DNA of 47,233 bases from a virus: IMG/VR virus record IMGVR_UViG_3300043411_002903, positions 1 through 47,233 of that record; one strand, written 5' to 3'. The position numbers and the translations under genes were made by a program. Numbering within the stretch: the stretch's first letter is position 1; the number at the start of each line of letters is the position of its first letter. Of the stretch, positions 23,385 to 31,772 are shown in pieces. The notes beneath the pieces are model-generated. The model was not told where the DNA came from, did not search any database, and was given only the letters and a program-made list of their open reading frames with translations.

Positions 23385-24035
23385 ATGTTAGTATTATTAC
23401 AACCAGGTATTGAGCCCTTGGGACAATTTGATATTGAAGATACAGACACTGATTTAGTTGTCGGTGGAGAAGTTGCGGTATTTCGAGCCGTAGATTTTTC
23501 AACTGACGGATATGCCAGTGATGTTCTTCAACAAGGTCCAAGCGTTCATTTAAAGTTAGATAAAGTTAGCGCTGATGGCGTTATCTATGGATTAGTAGAT
23601 GAAGGTTCATCTGCAGGTGTTGGCGGACGAAGCTATGGCACTCTTTTTGGTCAAATGATTGGAACAACTGTTGGTCAAGGAACTGGCGTAGGTGGTCAAC
23701 CTTCAGTTGGAACCGTTGTTATTGGTCCAAGCACAATTAGAGGGTCAGGCAAAGCTACTTTATGGACTAAGCCAGGTCTTTATGGAGTTACCTCAAATGC
23801 ATGGGAACTTCAAGCGGAATATGATGCGGCTACCCTAAATACTAAAATTTACGGTACCACCTCAAACGGAACTGACGATGGTAAACTAAGCACCGTATTA
23901 GATGGCGCTGATGTTGCCTTAGTACTCGGCCCTGTGACAGATACGTCACTTGTGTCAACAACTAACCGTTACGCCGGACTAGCCGAAGCTCAAGATGATC
24001 ATATGGCTATTTACTTAATGGGCGTTCAGAGCTAA
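23385..24035 (+). CDS. probable head decoration protein, 216 aa
   Basis: The protein is beta-rich and Gly/Val/Thr-rich, with segments such as GGEVAVFRAVDFSTDGYASD, KATLWTKPGLYGVTSN and a C-terminal DDHMAIYLMGVQS. It lies 24 bases upstream of the major capsid gene, the usual place of capsid decoration proteins, and shares with it richer GC codons, including CGA and CGT for Arg, a sign of high expression. GGGAG is the ribosome-binding site. Function is inferred from position, composition and expression-like codon use. Confidence 0.6.
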   Translation: MLVLLQPGIEPLGQFDIEDTDTDLVVGGEVAVFRAVDFSTDGYASDVLQQGPSVHLKLDKVSADGVIYGLVDEGSSAGVGGRSYGTLFGQMIGTTVGQGTGVGGQPSVGTVVIGPSTIRGSGKATLWTKPGLYGVTSNAWELQAEYDAATLNTKIYGTTSNGTDDGKLSTVLDGADVALVLGPVTDTSLVSTTNRYAGLAEAQDDHMAIYLMGVQS

Positions 24036-24046
24036 TCTTAAGATTA
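24033..24046 (+). promoter_or_regulatory. 14-bp perfect palindrome in the capsid leader
   Basis: TAATCTTAAGATTA spans the stop codon of the decoration gene and ends where the AAAGGAG ribosome-binding site of the major capsid gene begins. It has no T tract. A stem of this kind next to the ribosome-binding site could influence capsid translation or be a processing or binding site. Confidence 0.4.
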
Positions 24047-24059
24047 AAGGAGAACTAAA

Positions 24060-25082
24060 ATGTCTAATATGTTTAATGCTCAAGGTGAGCTCAGTGCAAA
24101 AAGCGTCAAGGAAGCTTTATCAACTATTGTTAAATATGCTTCTATTATGGATGAATTAAATCCATCTAGCGCTTCATTAACAGATACACCATCTTTTAGC
24201 GAAAGCCAACGAGATGAAATGATCAAGCAAGCACTATCAACCCAAGAAGGTAAAATTGCGTTAGGTCAAGCGATGGCTAACCCAATTCGAAGAAACCTTG
24301 ACTACCAAGGTGTTGGTCGAAAAGCTCTTGTTGTCGATCCTCTACCACAAGGTGCATTACCAGTTTACGACCGAGATATTGATGTCGGTGCAGTTGTTAT
24401 TTCTAGCCTTGGTGCTGTACCAGAATCACGAGTTTTTGGTGATCGAGTAACTGTTCCTGAATTTGAAATTGTTTCAAATCCTACAGTTAGAATTGCCGAA
24501 GTTAAAAGACGACGATTCAATGTAATTGATCGAGCCCAACAGAAAGCGAGACAAGAAATTCAAGCGCAAGAAGACGCTAACGTTTTCACAGCCCTTGACT
24601 TCGCTTCTGATTCTGCTAAAGGTGGAGAGAATACTCTTCAAACTCTAGATAATGGTGTTACAACCACCGAATTAGGTAAGGTTGGTCTTCTTAACCTTAA
24701 ACGTCAAATTGATCGATGGGATAACGTGACTTCGAAATATTTCATGAATATTAATGAATTCAGTGATATTCTCAACTGGGAATCAGCCGGTGCTGCTGGT
24801 GCATCACAAGTTGATCCAGTTACTCAACGAGAGTTACTACAAACTGGTCTTTATGGTAAAATTTTCACTGCCGATATTATCGTCACTAAAATGGTACCAC
24901 CAAAGCAAGTATTTGCTACAGCCGAACCAGAATTCGTTGGCGTAATGCCAGTTCGACAAGATATCGAAGTACTTCCTGCTGATGAGCCAAAACAATTGAA
25001 GTTGGGTTGGGTAGTTAGCGAGATCATCGGCATAGGGATCGTAAACCCAAGAGGTGTTGCCTCCGGTTTCGTATCTGCATAA
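24060..25082 (+). CDS. major capsid protein (HK97-like)
   Basis: The protein has 340 residues, the usual size for HK97-fold capsid subunits. An N-terminal helical region (SVKEALSTIVKYASIMDELN, then EMIKQALSTQEGKIALGQAM) is followed by a beta strand/loop segment (YQGVGRKALVVDPLPQGALPVYDRD), a long central helix with FNVIDRAQQKARQEIQAQED resembling a capsid spine helix, and a C-terminal P- and A-domain-like part ending GWVVSEIIGIGIVNPRGVAS. It follows the protease-scaffold and decoration genes, has a strong AAAGGAG and is ended by a strong terminator. Of 18 Arg codons 12 are CGA, unlike most neighbouring genes, which favour AGA. Confidence 0.9.
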   Translation: MSNMFNAQGELSAKSVKEALSTIVKYASIMDELNPSSASLTDTPSFSESQRDEMIKQALSTQEGKIALGQAMANPIRRNLDYQGVGRKALVVDPLPQGALPVYDRDIDVGAVVISSLGAVPESRVFGDRVTVPEFEIVSNPTVRIAEVKRRRFNVIDRAQQKARQEIQAQEDANVFTALDFASDSAKGGENTLQTLDNGVTTTELGKVGLLNLKRQIDRWDNVTSKYFMNINEFSDILNWESAGAAGASQVDPVTQRELLQTGLYGKIFTADIIVTKMVPPKQVFATAEPEFVGVMPVRQDIEVLPADEPKQLKLGWVVSEIIGIGIVNPRGVASGFVSA

Positions 25083-25105
25083 TTTTTAAGTTTATATAAA
25101 CTTTT

Positions 25106-25138
25106 AAGCCTTGGTATTTTTACCAAGGCTTTTTTTTT
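25106..25138 (+). terminator. strong Rho-independent terminator after capsid gene
   Basis: A perfect 11-base stem (AAGCCTTGGTA 25106-25116 with TACCAAGGCTT 25121-25131), TTTT loop and a nine-base T tract. It is the strongest terminator of the window and follows the major capsid gene at 24 bases. Confidence 0.95.
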
Positions 25139-25202
25139 ACCATCTCCAATATTTTTGGTTTTTATATAACCCAAAGTATCATATATATAATTGGTGGGGG
25201 TA

Positions 25203-26426
25203 ATGAAGATATGTAATAAATGTTTGATTGGGTTGGATGAAAGTTGTTTTAGTGTTAATAAATCAACATTAGATAAATTATCAAACAAATGTCGAAAATG
25301 TTTGAGCGAACAAAGAAGATCCGCAAGAAAAGAAAAGAAAAAATTAGAACCTCCAAAAAAAGAAACTGATTATTTTAATAAATCATCAAAGTTATGTAAG
25401 GAATGTGATCAGAATTTAGAAATTGATAAATTCAATATTTGTACTCTAACTTTAGATGGGAGAGAAGGTGTTTGTAAGAAATGTCGTGCATTAAAAAGAA
25501 AGAAGAACGCTTTAAATAGTCAAAATTATCCAGAGAAAACAGAAAAAAAATGTTCTAAATGTAAGAAAATACTGCCAACGTTTTACTTTTCAAAAGATGT
25601 GTCCCGAGATGATGGATATAGTACAATTTGTAAATTTTGTAAAAATTTTAGTTATAAAATTTATATGAATAGTTCAAAAGCAAAAGAAATCTCAACTCTT
25701 AAATCTAAGAGATGGAAGTTTAAAAACCCGGATAGTTCCAAAATTTATTATCAAAATAATAAGGAAAAATTTAAACAAAAATATTTAAATTATCGCAACT
25801 CTCCAATGGGACGTTATATTTCAATTAAAATTCAGGCAAATCAACGTAATATTGATTTTAATTTAACAAAAGATTTTGTAAATCAATTTTGGGATGCCAA
25901 TTGTCATTATTGTGAAAGTAAATTAGATATACCAAGATTTGATCGAATTAATTCTAATCTTGGTTATATGGAGAATAATGTAGTTCCTTGTTGTCAAACC
26001 TGCAATTATATGAAAAATCACTTAACAAAAGTGGATTTTTATAATCATTTGTTAAAAATAATTAAATTTCAAAAAGATGGAGCTATAGTGGATGGTTTTC
26101 CACAAATTATTTATTCAGGAAACCCAAAAAATGATCATTACTTATCTCCGCTTGGTCGTTTTAATTGGTATCAGAGTCAAGCAAAAATTCGAAAAATTCC
26201 TTTTAAAATAGAATATGGTAGTTTTATAAAATATTGGCAAAAATCTTGTTCATATTGTGGATCAGTAATAAATACAATTGGCTTGGATAGAATTAATAAT
26301 AACTTAGGTTATATTGAAGGAAATATAAATTCTTGCTGTAAAATTTGTAATTCAATGAAGGCTGAGATGTCTTTTGATCATTTTATTAGTAAGTGTGAAA
26401 ACATTTTAAAAAACAATAAGGATTGA
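25203..26426 (+). CDS. free-standing HNH homing endonuclease, tandem HNH domains
   Basis: The protein has 407 residues from the ATG at 25203; GGTGGGGG lies just upstream. The N-terminal third has three successive CxxC...CxxC zinc-ribbon-like units (C4/C7-C30/C33, C65/C68-C91/C94, C117/C120-C143/C146). The C-terminal half has two copies of an HNH-type module: CHYC, then FDRINSNLGYMENN, then CCQTCNYMK (about 234-270), and CSYC, then LDRINNNLGYIEGN, then CCKICNSMK (about 349-385). Each is preceded by a similar lead-in (SPMGRYISIKIQANQRNIDF and SPLGRFNWYQSQAKIRKIPF). HNH enzymes nick or cut DNA with a single metal ion; in this subfamily Asp-Arg stands where the first His usually is. It sits directly after the capsid terminator and has its own AT-rich codon style, so it is probably a mobile insertion. 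Confidence 0.88.
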   Translation: MKICNKCLIGLDESCFSVNKSTLDKLSNKCRKCLSEQRRSARKEKKKLEPPKKETDYFNKSSKLCKECDQNLEIDKFNICTLTLDGREGVCKKCRALKRKKNALNSQNYPEKTEKKCSKCKKILPTFYFSKDVSRDDGYSTICKFCKNFSYKIYMNSSKAKEISTLKSKRWKFKNPDSSKIYYQNNKEKFKQKYLNYRNSPMGRYISIKIQANQRNIDFNLTKDFVNQFWDANCHYCESKLDIPRFDRINSNLGYMENNVVPCCQTCNYMKNHLTKVDFYNHLLKIIKFQKDGAIVDGFPQIIYSGNPKNDHYLSPLGRFNWYQSQAKIRKIPFKIEYGSFIKYWQKSCSYCGSVINTIGLDRINNNLGYIEGNINSCCKICNSMKAEMSFDHFISKCENILKNNKD

Positions 26427-26428
26427 TA

Positions 26429-26854
26429 ATGAATAGAGAAAATTTAAAAAAAAGACTAGTTAAGATTGATGGGGCTCCGTTAGTATCTTTAACTCCATAC
26501 CGAAAAGAACAAAGACGTGAAGTTAATAAAGTTTCATCCACAGAAGAAAGTGAAAATGTTTATGATGATTTTTTTGATTTTGAAAAGGATTTGGATGATA
26601 GTGAGTCAGCAAGAAAACAGTTTGAGAGAATGGAAGAGGAACGCTTACAAAGAGAAAAGGCAAATGATTTTTTAACCATGCCTTTAGTTAAAGAATCATT
26701 TGTGGTTTTTGATGAAATTGAAGAGCCTGAAACAAATGAAGATTTTGATTTATATAAAAGAGTATGCAAATCAACTAAAAAAAATGGGGAACCATGCAAA
26801 AGTTTAGCTATGGTAGGAAGTGATTTTTGCAAATCACATAGTGCAAAGTTATAA
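26429..26854 (+). CDS. small protein with C-terminal zinc-knuckle (DUF5763-like)
   Basis: The protein has 141 residues from the ATG at 26429, with AAGGA at 26418-26422 inside the end of the HNH gene; a TTG at 26423 is also possible. The first ~110 residues are charged and helical. The last 30 form a CxxxTKKxGxPC...FCxxH pattern (VCKSTKKNGEPCKSLAMVGS then DFCKSH), a small zinc-binding unit seen in phage and bacterial proteins of unknown function. Its close coupling to the HNH gene could mean they moved together, or that the endonuclease was inserted between capsid and this gene. Confidence 0.6.
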   Translation: MNRENLKKRLVKIDGAPLVSLTPYRKEQRREVNKVSSTEESENVYDDFFDFEKDLDDSESARKQFERMEEERLQREKANDFLTMPLVKESFVVFDEIEEPETNEDFDLYKRVCKSTKKNGEPCKSLAMVGSDFCKSHSAKL

Positions 26855-26897
26855 CTATTAATAATTTCGTCTCTTTATAATTGAGTGAGGAAATTTA

Positions 26898-27824
26898 ATG
26901 CCATGTAATCCTAGAGATCTTGCTATACAGGGACAAGAGGTAGCTCTTCAGATTCAATATTATGATAACTGTGGTAATAAGGTTATTGCAGATAAAACCC
27001 CACAGGTACAAATTGTAGATTTGGATGGAAACATTCTAATTCCATACACATCAAAAAATGTAGAGCATTTAGGTGATGGCTTATACCAATATTTGTATCG
27101 TGTGCCATCAGATGGTGATGCAGGCCCATGGATCGACGAATGGTCTTCCGAAATAGATGAGGCACCATTTACAACATCATTTGTTTTTACCGTTGTTGCT
27201 CCAAGTACAGGATTATCAGCAAACACAGGTCCAGGAAAAATTCAGTTAGATGATGAGGTTATCTTTGATTTTTCACCAGAAGAATTGAAAGGTATTAATA
27301 TTTTGTTGAAATTTTTAAAATCTAGACTTAGATCAACTGGAAAAAAACCCATTCGTGATGAATTTGGTGCGTTTGTTCTTGATGGTTATGGTGAAGTTAT
27401 AACAGAACAATGTGATGTGTTCGATACAGATATATTAACCGCCTTTTTATGTCAATCTTTGTCCGAATTTAACTCAACACCTTTTTTTACAGCATATTCA
27501 TTTGCGGAACCAATTATTCAAACATTATTTTCCCAAACAATAGTAGAGGGAGCTTATGTGTTTGCTATTGCATCACAAGCAATTCTTGAAAAAGGTAGAG
27601 ATTTCACTATAACTGATGGAGGTATAAATTATCAACCTCCACAATTAGGTGAATTTTTGCAGTCTCATTATGGAACATGGTTAACCAGTTACAGAGAAAG
27701 AATTAAATTTATAAAAAACAGTATCAGACCAGGTCCGCAAGGAATAGGAACTTTCACAAACGTGACAGGTGGTTCTCCAGCGGTAAATAGATTAAGGCAT
27801 CTTAGATCTAGACGAATACTATAA
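26898..27824 (+). CDS. probable neck/head-completion structural protein, 308 aa
   Basis: Residues about 5-105 look like an Ig-like/macroglobulin-type beta domain (VALQIQYYDNCGNKVIADKT, then LGDGLYQYLYRVPSDGD, then FVFTVV). A mixed C-terminal domain follows, with LAFLCQSL-like helices, FFTAYSFAEP and a basic end (SYRERIKFIKNSIRPGPQGI, then RLRHLRSRRIL). This order is seen in virion proteins of large myoviruses near the head-tail junction. GAGG precedes the ATG. It opens the neck/tail group downstream of the capsid genes. Function is inferred from context and domain appearance, not from a recognised signature. Confidence 0.5.
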   Translation: MPCNPRDLAIQGQEVALQIQYYDNCGNKVIADKTPQVQIVDLDGNILIPYTSKNVEHLGDGLYQYLYRVPSDGDAGPWIDEWSSEIDEAPFTTSFVFTVVAPSTGLSANTGPGKIQLDDEVIFDFSPEELKGINILLKFLKSRLRSTGKKPIRDEFGAFVLDGYGEVITEQCDVFDTDILTAFLCQSLSEFNSTPFFTAYSFAEPIIQTLFSQTIVEGAYVFAIASQAILEKGRDFTITDGGINYQPPQLGEFLQSHYGTWLTSYRERIKFIKNSIRPGPQGIGTFTNVTGGSPAVNRLRHLRSRRIL

Positions 27825-27892
27825 CCTATATAGATTCGCATAAACACTCTATTAATAAACATTCTCTTACTATAAATACTGGGATTGTTATT

Positions 27893-28555
27893 ATGGATAT
27901 TTTTTTTACATTTTTAATAGAAAAGGGCGGTATTTTTGGATTGTTATTACTCACAGCAATCTTATGGATTTTATATAGAGAAAAATTCTATTACCAAAAT
28001 CAAAAACATTCGCAAGCACCAGAAGGAACTAAGTCTGATTTAAGTAAAGTACTATTTATAGTTGAAGACTTAAAAAATATCAAAGATATTATCTTTACAA
28101 AATCCGATTATGATAAATTAAACACTTTGCTAATTGAGCAGCACAAAAATCAAAAGCAACATTTTATTGAAATCGATAATTTATTAGACAAAATGGCATC
28201 TATTTTAAGTGAATTAAATTCTCTAAATCAAGATTCAGATGAAAAGCTACAAGATTTATGGAAATGGCATTCAGTCTTTGATGACGAGGGCGTGCCTGTG
28301 TGGTATGTAAGAAAATCATTGGAAGAATCAATAGAAAGCTTAGATTTAACTATTAATAATTTCCAGGAAAAGTGTGTACTCTCTAACGAATTAGTTCGTG
28401 GTGATTTAATTCAAAAATTACATAAAACAAACGATGAACGAATTGTTGAACTTAAAGTTATATTGGAAAATTATAACAAAACAATGACAGGTTTGATTGT
28501 AACTTTAGAAAAAATAAAACATCTAGTTAAACCAGAATATAAAAATGGAGTTTAA
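27893..28555 (+). CDS. membrane-anchored coiled-coil protein, 220 aa
   Basis: A single N-terminal membrane segment (residues about 13-29, GIFGLLLLTAILWILYR) is followed by a ~180-residue helical, coiled-coil-rich domain. There is no catalytic motif. The layout, short N-terminus, one membrane pass, then long helices, fits an inner-membrane anchored protein such as an i-spanin or a superinfection/lysis accessory, but nothing proves it. The ribosome-binding site is weak (GGGATTG). Confidence 0.6.
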   Translation: MDIFFTFLIEKGGIFGLLLLTAILWILYREKFYYQNQKHSQAPEGTKSDLSKVLFIVEDLKNIKDIIFTKSDYDKLNTLLIEQHKNQKQHFIEIDNLLDKMASILSELNSLNQDSDEKLQDLWKWHSVFDDEGVPVWYVRKSLEESIESLDLTINNFQEKCVLSNELVRGDLIQKLHKTNDERIVELKVILENYNKTMTGLIVTLEKIKHLVKPEYKNGV

Positions 28556-28559
28556 AACA

Positions 28560-28751
28560 ATGCCAAATGATTATAATCGAGATTCTATAGACGAATTAAT
28601 TCCTGAAAGTGAAATGGATTTAGATAATCTAAAAAAAGAAAATTTAATTCTTACGAAAAAGGTACTACTTACTTTTAAGGATTTATGTAAAGAATTGGAT
28701 AGAAAAAAGGTTGTTAGTAATCATCAACAAGGCTTAAAAATGGGAGATTAA
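28560..28751 (+). CDS. hypothetical helical protein, 63 aa
   Basis: I prefer the ATG at 28560 to the in-frame ATG at 28545 because GGAG at 28547-28550 serves it with nine-base spacing. Helical, acidic-basic, unrecognised. It follows the membrane-anchored gene by five bases. Confidence 0.5.
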   Translation: MPNDYNRDSIDELIPESEMDLDNLKKENLILTKKVLLTFKDLCKELDRKKVVSNHQQGLKMGD

Positions 28752-28753
28752 AA

Positions 28754-28936
28754 TTGAGAGAACCTGATAAATGTGCAATTGAATATTGTGGTTATACTGA
28801 TCCAAAATCAACTGAAGAATTAGAATTTGAAATCCTTGGATTGAAAACAGCAATGTGTGAAATTGAAAAAAGAATAGCTACCTTGAAACAAAGTAATTAT
28901 TTGGTAACATGTTATTTACAAAAGACAAAAAAATGA
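28754..28936 (+). CDS. hypothetical protein, 60 aa, TTG start
   Basis: A short protein with a helical middle (TEELEFEILGLKTAMCEIEK) and four Cys. It uses TTG as start, with GGGAGA six bases upstream inside the end of the previous gene. Its TGA overlaps the next ATG. Unrecognised. Confidence 0.5.
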   Translation: MREPDKCAIEYCGYTDPKSTEELEFEILGLKTAMCEIEKRIATLKQSNYLVTCYLQKTKK

Positions 28937-29439
28937 TAACAATAATTGCAAATATAAATATAACAGGTGATTGTTTAGAGGAATTGGTTGAGACATTAGT
29001 TAAAATAAAACAACATTTGAAAAAAGATGATGTTGCCAAAGAAATTTGTAAAGAACATGGCTTTGATATTGACATAATTGATGGAATTCCAATGGAGTTT
29101 GTTGATGATTTGGAAGCTTCTGCAAAAACTATTGATGCTAGAATTCAATTAAGTACTAGCTTGTTAAAGGAAGATTTTGAAATCATAATGCGTTATGCAA
29201 TTCATGAATTAGTTCATTCTTTACAACACATGAGATCAGAAGGAATTAACTTGAACGAAGATGTTGATTATTTAGATCGAGAAGATGAATTGGATGCATT
29301 TAAGTTTCAAATTAAATATGATGCTAAAGAAAGAGGTATTGATGAGGCTGAATCATACGTAGAAGATTTAGTGGAATACCATGAAGTCCCAAATGAAATT
29401 GTTGAGGATAAAAAGAAAGAACTTCTAGAGAAAATCTAA
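28933..29439 (+). CDS. small HExxH metallopeptidase, 168 aa
   Basis: HELVH at residues 91-95 gives two zinc-binding His and the catalytic Glu. YLDREDELDAF follows, with E119 a likely third ligand, so it looks like a zincin with an extended C-terminal helical part. Such small phage metallopeptidases are known as predicted proteins; their substrate is unknown. The ATG at 28933 overlaps the previous TGA and is preferred to the in-frame ATG at 28909, which would lie further inside that gene without a ribosome-binding site. No signal peptide. It sits just before a neck protein gene. Possible roles are virion maturation or cleavage of a host protein; neither is shown. Confidence 0.7.
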   Translation: MITIIANINITGDCLEELVETLVKIKQHLKKDDVAKEICKEHGFDIDIIDGIPMEFVDDLEASAKTIDARIQLSTSLLKEDFEIIMRYAIHELVHSLQHMRSEGINLNEDVDYLDREDELDAFKFQIKYDAKERGIDEAESYVEDLVEYHEVPNEIVEDKKKELLEKI

Positions 29440-29484
29440 TATTTTTAGAATATTATTAATATAATTAAATCTAAGGAGAATATT

Positions 29485-31491
29485 ATGATAACTCTTTCTG
29501 GAATATCACCATCACCTGGAGGAAGTTTGGTAGGTTTAAATACACCTATCGAATTCACAATAATTGATGATGGCTCAGGAATAGATATTAATTCTCTTAT
29601 TGTTGATATTTCAGGAGATAGGGCCATCAATAATGGAATTATTACTGAAAAATTCAATGGTGCGTTATCAGAGATAACAATTAGTGATGACAATTATATT
29701 GTTGTTATTGACAATACCGAATCATTTCATTTAGGCCAGGTTTATGAAGTAAAGGTTCAAGTAAAGACATTATTAAACAAATATTTTAATACAAGCTATT
29801 CCTTTAAAACAATACCTAATGAGCCATATTTATCAAATTCATCTCCACGTAATAATGAAACTTTAATAAGCCCACAAGTTTTATTCTTGGAGTTTTCAGA
29901 TATTATTGATGGTATTGATTTAGGAAGCATAACTATATCAATAAACGGATTAAATTATATTGAAAACGGAACAATTAACTCTAATTATAATGGTGGATTA
30001 ACAACAATAACTGATAATGGAAGTTTTGTTTACATTAGAATAGACCCGATTGAGGCACTTAAATCAGGAAATTATATTTTAAAATATGAAGTAGCTGACA
30101 CTTTAGACAACCTTCTTAAGTCTGAAATTAAATTTAATGTTGCGTTAAAAGAATCCATTCTTCCAAGTATATTTCCACAAACTGGATTTTTGGGATATTT
30201 TCAGGGAATTAATAGAGTTTCTGATATAGGAAAAGGTGACTCCTTATTATTGGAATGGAATACTCCCGTAAAAAGAATTTATCAAAATGATATATTTGTT
30301 ATTCTATATCAAAACAATTTAAGATTAAAAGTTTTTGATACACCGAAATATTTTTCCACTAAGGATTCTGAGCAATTAGCTGAAATAAATGGTTTAATAG
30401 CAGGGAAAACTTATTCTTTTGGAGCAAGAGCTCTTGAAATACCAATAGGTGTAATAGACACCCAAGGAATGAATCAAGTAAAGGAAGGGTTATTTTTATT
30501 CCCAGAAAGAACTTTTGTTTCTGAGCAATTTAATTTAACAGACACAATTTTGAGAGTTGACTCAGTTGAAGGATATCCATCAGCAGGATTATTGGTTATT
30601 GGTAGAGAAATCATTAGATATAATGCCATTAATAGGGATGATAATACTTTTTCAATAATGCCAAATGGTAGAGGTTTAATTAATAGCATTCCTAGCATTT
30701 ATATTCCTGGTGATGAAATCACATTTTTTTCAAAATGTATGGATAGTAACACTGTTATTGTAATGGCAACACCAACCCATCAAGATGGGTACGGTTTTAA
30801 TAGAGAAATTAATAATGAAGGTTTGGTTGTATCAGATTTTTCAGATAATGATCGTTTAGTTTTTGAAGGATTTGATTTTTGTGGATGGCATGATCCCAGA
30901 CCAGATCAAACATTAAACGGGAAGTCTGATTGTGGTAGTTATTTGGGTGGTGAATTTGGTGGAATGCGAGGATTTGATCTTTATAACAGAATGCTAGATC
31001 AAGAGGAAGTCTTATTAACAACTACAGGAGAACCCGTGATTTTGTTAAAAAGAATTTGGAATGGGAAAATATGTGATTGTGTTGATAGTAGAAAAATGGG
31101 TCCCAAAATGCGCTCATGTCCCAAGTGCTTTGGAACAACTTATGATGGTGGATTTACTCAATTTAATTATATGAGAAGAAAAGATCGTAGAATATTAGTT
31201 TCTTTTGATGAATCTGCTGAAGATTTATATCATGGAGAAAAAGAACATCTTCAACAAGACCATGAGCCTAACGCTTGGACACTGCCGATTCCAGCAATAA
31301 AAGATAGGGACTTGTTGGTTAGGTTTGATTTAACCGAAGACACTGCTTTCTTTTATGAAGTTTTAAATACATCAAGAGAAATTATATTTAACAGAAAATA
31401 TGGTCGTCAAAGATTAAGTTTAAAAAGATTAGATAAAACAGATGTGGTTTATACGTTTAAGTTGGATTTAAGCAATATAAATAGGTTCTAA
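29485..31491 (+). CDS. large neck/connector-type virion protein, 668 aa
   Basis: The N-terminal ~220 residues are two or more Ig-like beta repeats (for example ISPSPGGSLVGLNTPIEFTI and LSNSSPRNNETLISPQVLFL, each opening a domain). Middle beta domains follow, including ERTFVSEQFNLTDTILRVDS and YPSAGLLVIGREIIRYNAI. The C-terminal ~150 residues have two CxC/CxxC pairs (ICDCVDS, then SCPKCFGTTYDGG), a likely zinc site, followed by DRDLLVRFDLTED and YEVLNTSREI, a pattern I associate with head-tail junction proteins of myoviruses. AAGGAG precedes the ATG. Function is inferred; it could also be a baseplate or whisker protein. Confidence 0.6.
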   Translation: MITLSGISPSPGGSLVGLNTPIEFTIIDDGSGIDINSLIVDISGDRAINNGIITEKFNGALSEITISDDNYIVVIDNTESFHLGQVYEVKVQVKTLLNKYFNTSYSFKTIPNEPYLSNSSPRNNETLISPQVLFLEFSDIIDGIDLGSITISINGLNYIENGTINSNYNGGLTTITDNGSFVYIRIDPIEALKSGNYILKYEVADTLDNLLKSEIKFNVALKESILPSIFPQTGFLGYFQGINRVSDIGKGDSLLLEWNTPVKRIYQNDIFVILYQNNLRLKVFDTPKYFSTKDSEQLAEINGLIAGKTYSFGARALEIPIGVIDTQGMNQVKEGLFLFPERTFVSEQFNLTDTILRVDSVEGYPSAGLLVIGREIIRYNAINRDDNTFSIMPNGRGLINSIPSIYIPGDEITFFSKCMDSNTVIVMATPTHQDGYGFNREINNEGLVVSDFSDNDRLVFEGFDFCGWHDPRPDQTLNGKSDCGSYLGGEFGGMRGFDLYNRMLDQEEVLLTTTGEPVILLKRIWNGKICDCVDSRKMGPKMRSCPKCFGTTYDGGFTQFNYMRRKDRRILVSFDESAEDLYHGEKEHLQQDHEPNAWTLPIPAIKDRDLLVRFDLTEDTAFFYEVLNTSREIIFNRKYGRQRLSLKRLDKTDVVYTFKLDLSNINRF

Positions 31492-31508
31492 AAAGGAGAG
31501 AGTGATTC

Positions 31509-31772
31509 ATGTTCATAAAAAATAGTGATGGAAAACCGGACGCGATGTTAACATTTGCATTTATTAGTTTCTCAGTTGTTACGTTTAATTTATTTTTGTC
31601 TACGTTTGGAACAATAAATGTTCACGGACAGCAAATATCATTTCAATTATTGGATAGTTCTGTCATGGGAGCTTATCTAGGTGCCACTTTCACTGCATAT
31701 GTTTCTAGACGTTGGACTGATAAACATTATAATTCAAGTACACCAACCAACCCACCTGATTCTGGTGTTTAA
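31509..31772 (+). CDS. small two-membrane-segment protein, 87 aa (possible holin)
   Basis: Two hydrophobic segments are visible: about 14-33 (LTFAFISFSVVTFNLFLSTF) and about 49-66 (DSSVMGAYLGATFTAYVS), followed by a short polar tail. AAGGAG is the ribosome-binding site. Size and two membrane passes fit class II holins, which make holes in the inner membrane at lysis, but many phage structural operons hold unrelated small membrane proteins. It overlaps no other gene and is followed by two more membrane proteins. Confidence 0.55.
   Translation: MFIKNSDGKPDAMLTFAFISFSVVTFNLFLSTFGTINVHGQQISFQLLDSSVMGAYLGATFTAYVSRRWTDKHYNSSTPTNPPDSGV

Noticed and set aside
27871-27880. TATAAATACT resembling a T4-type late promoter -10
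   Set aside because: It is a single match with no similar motif before the other gene groups, and transcription from it would leave almost no leader before the ATG at 27893. In such AT-rich DNA the match is expected by chance.
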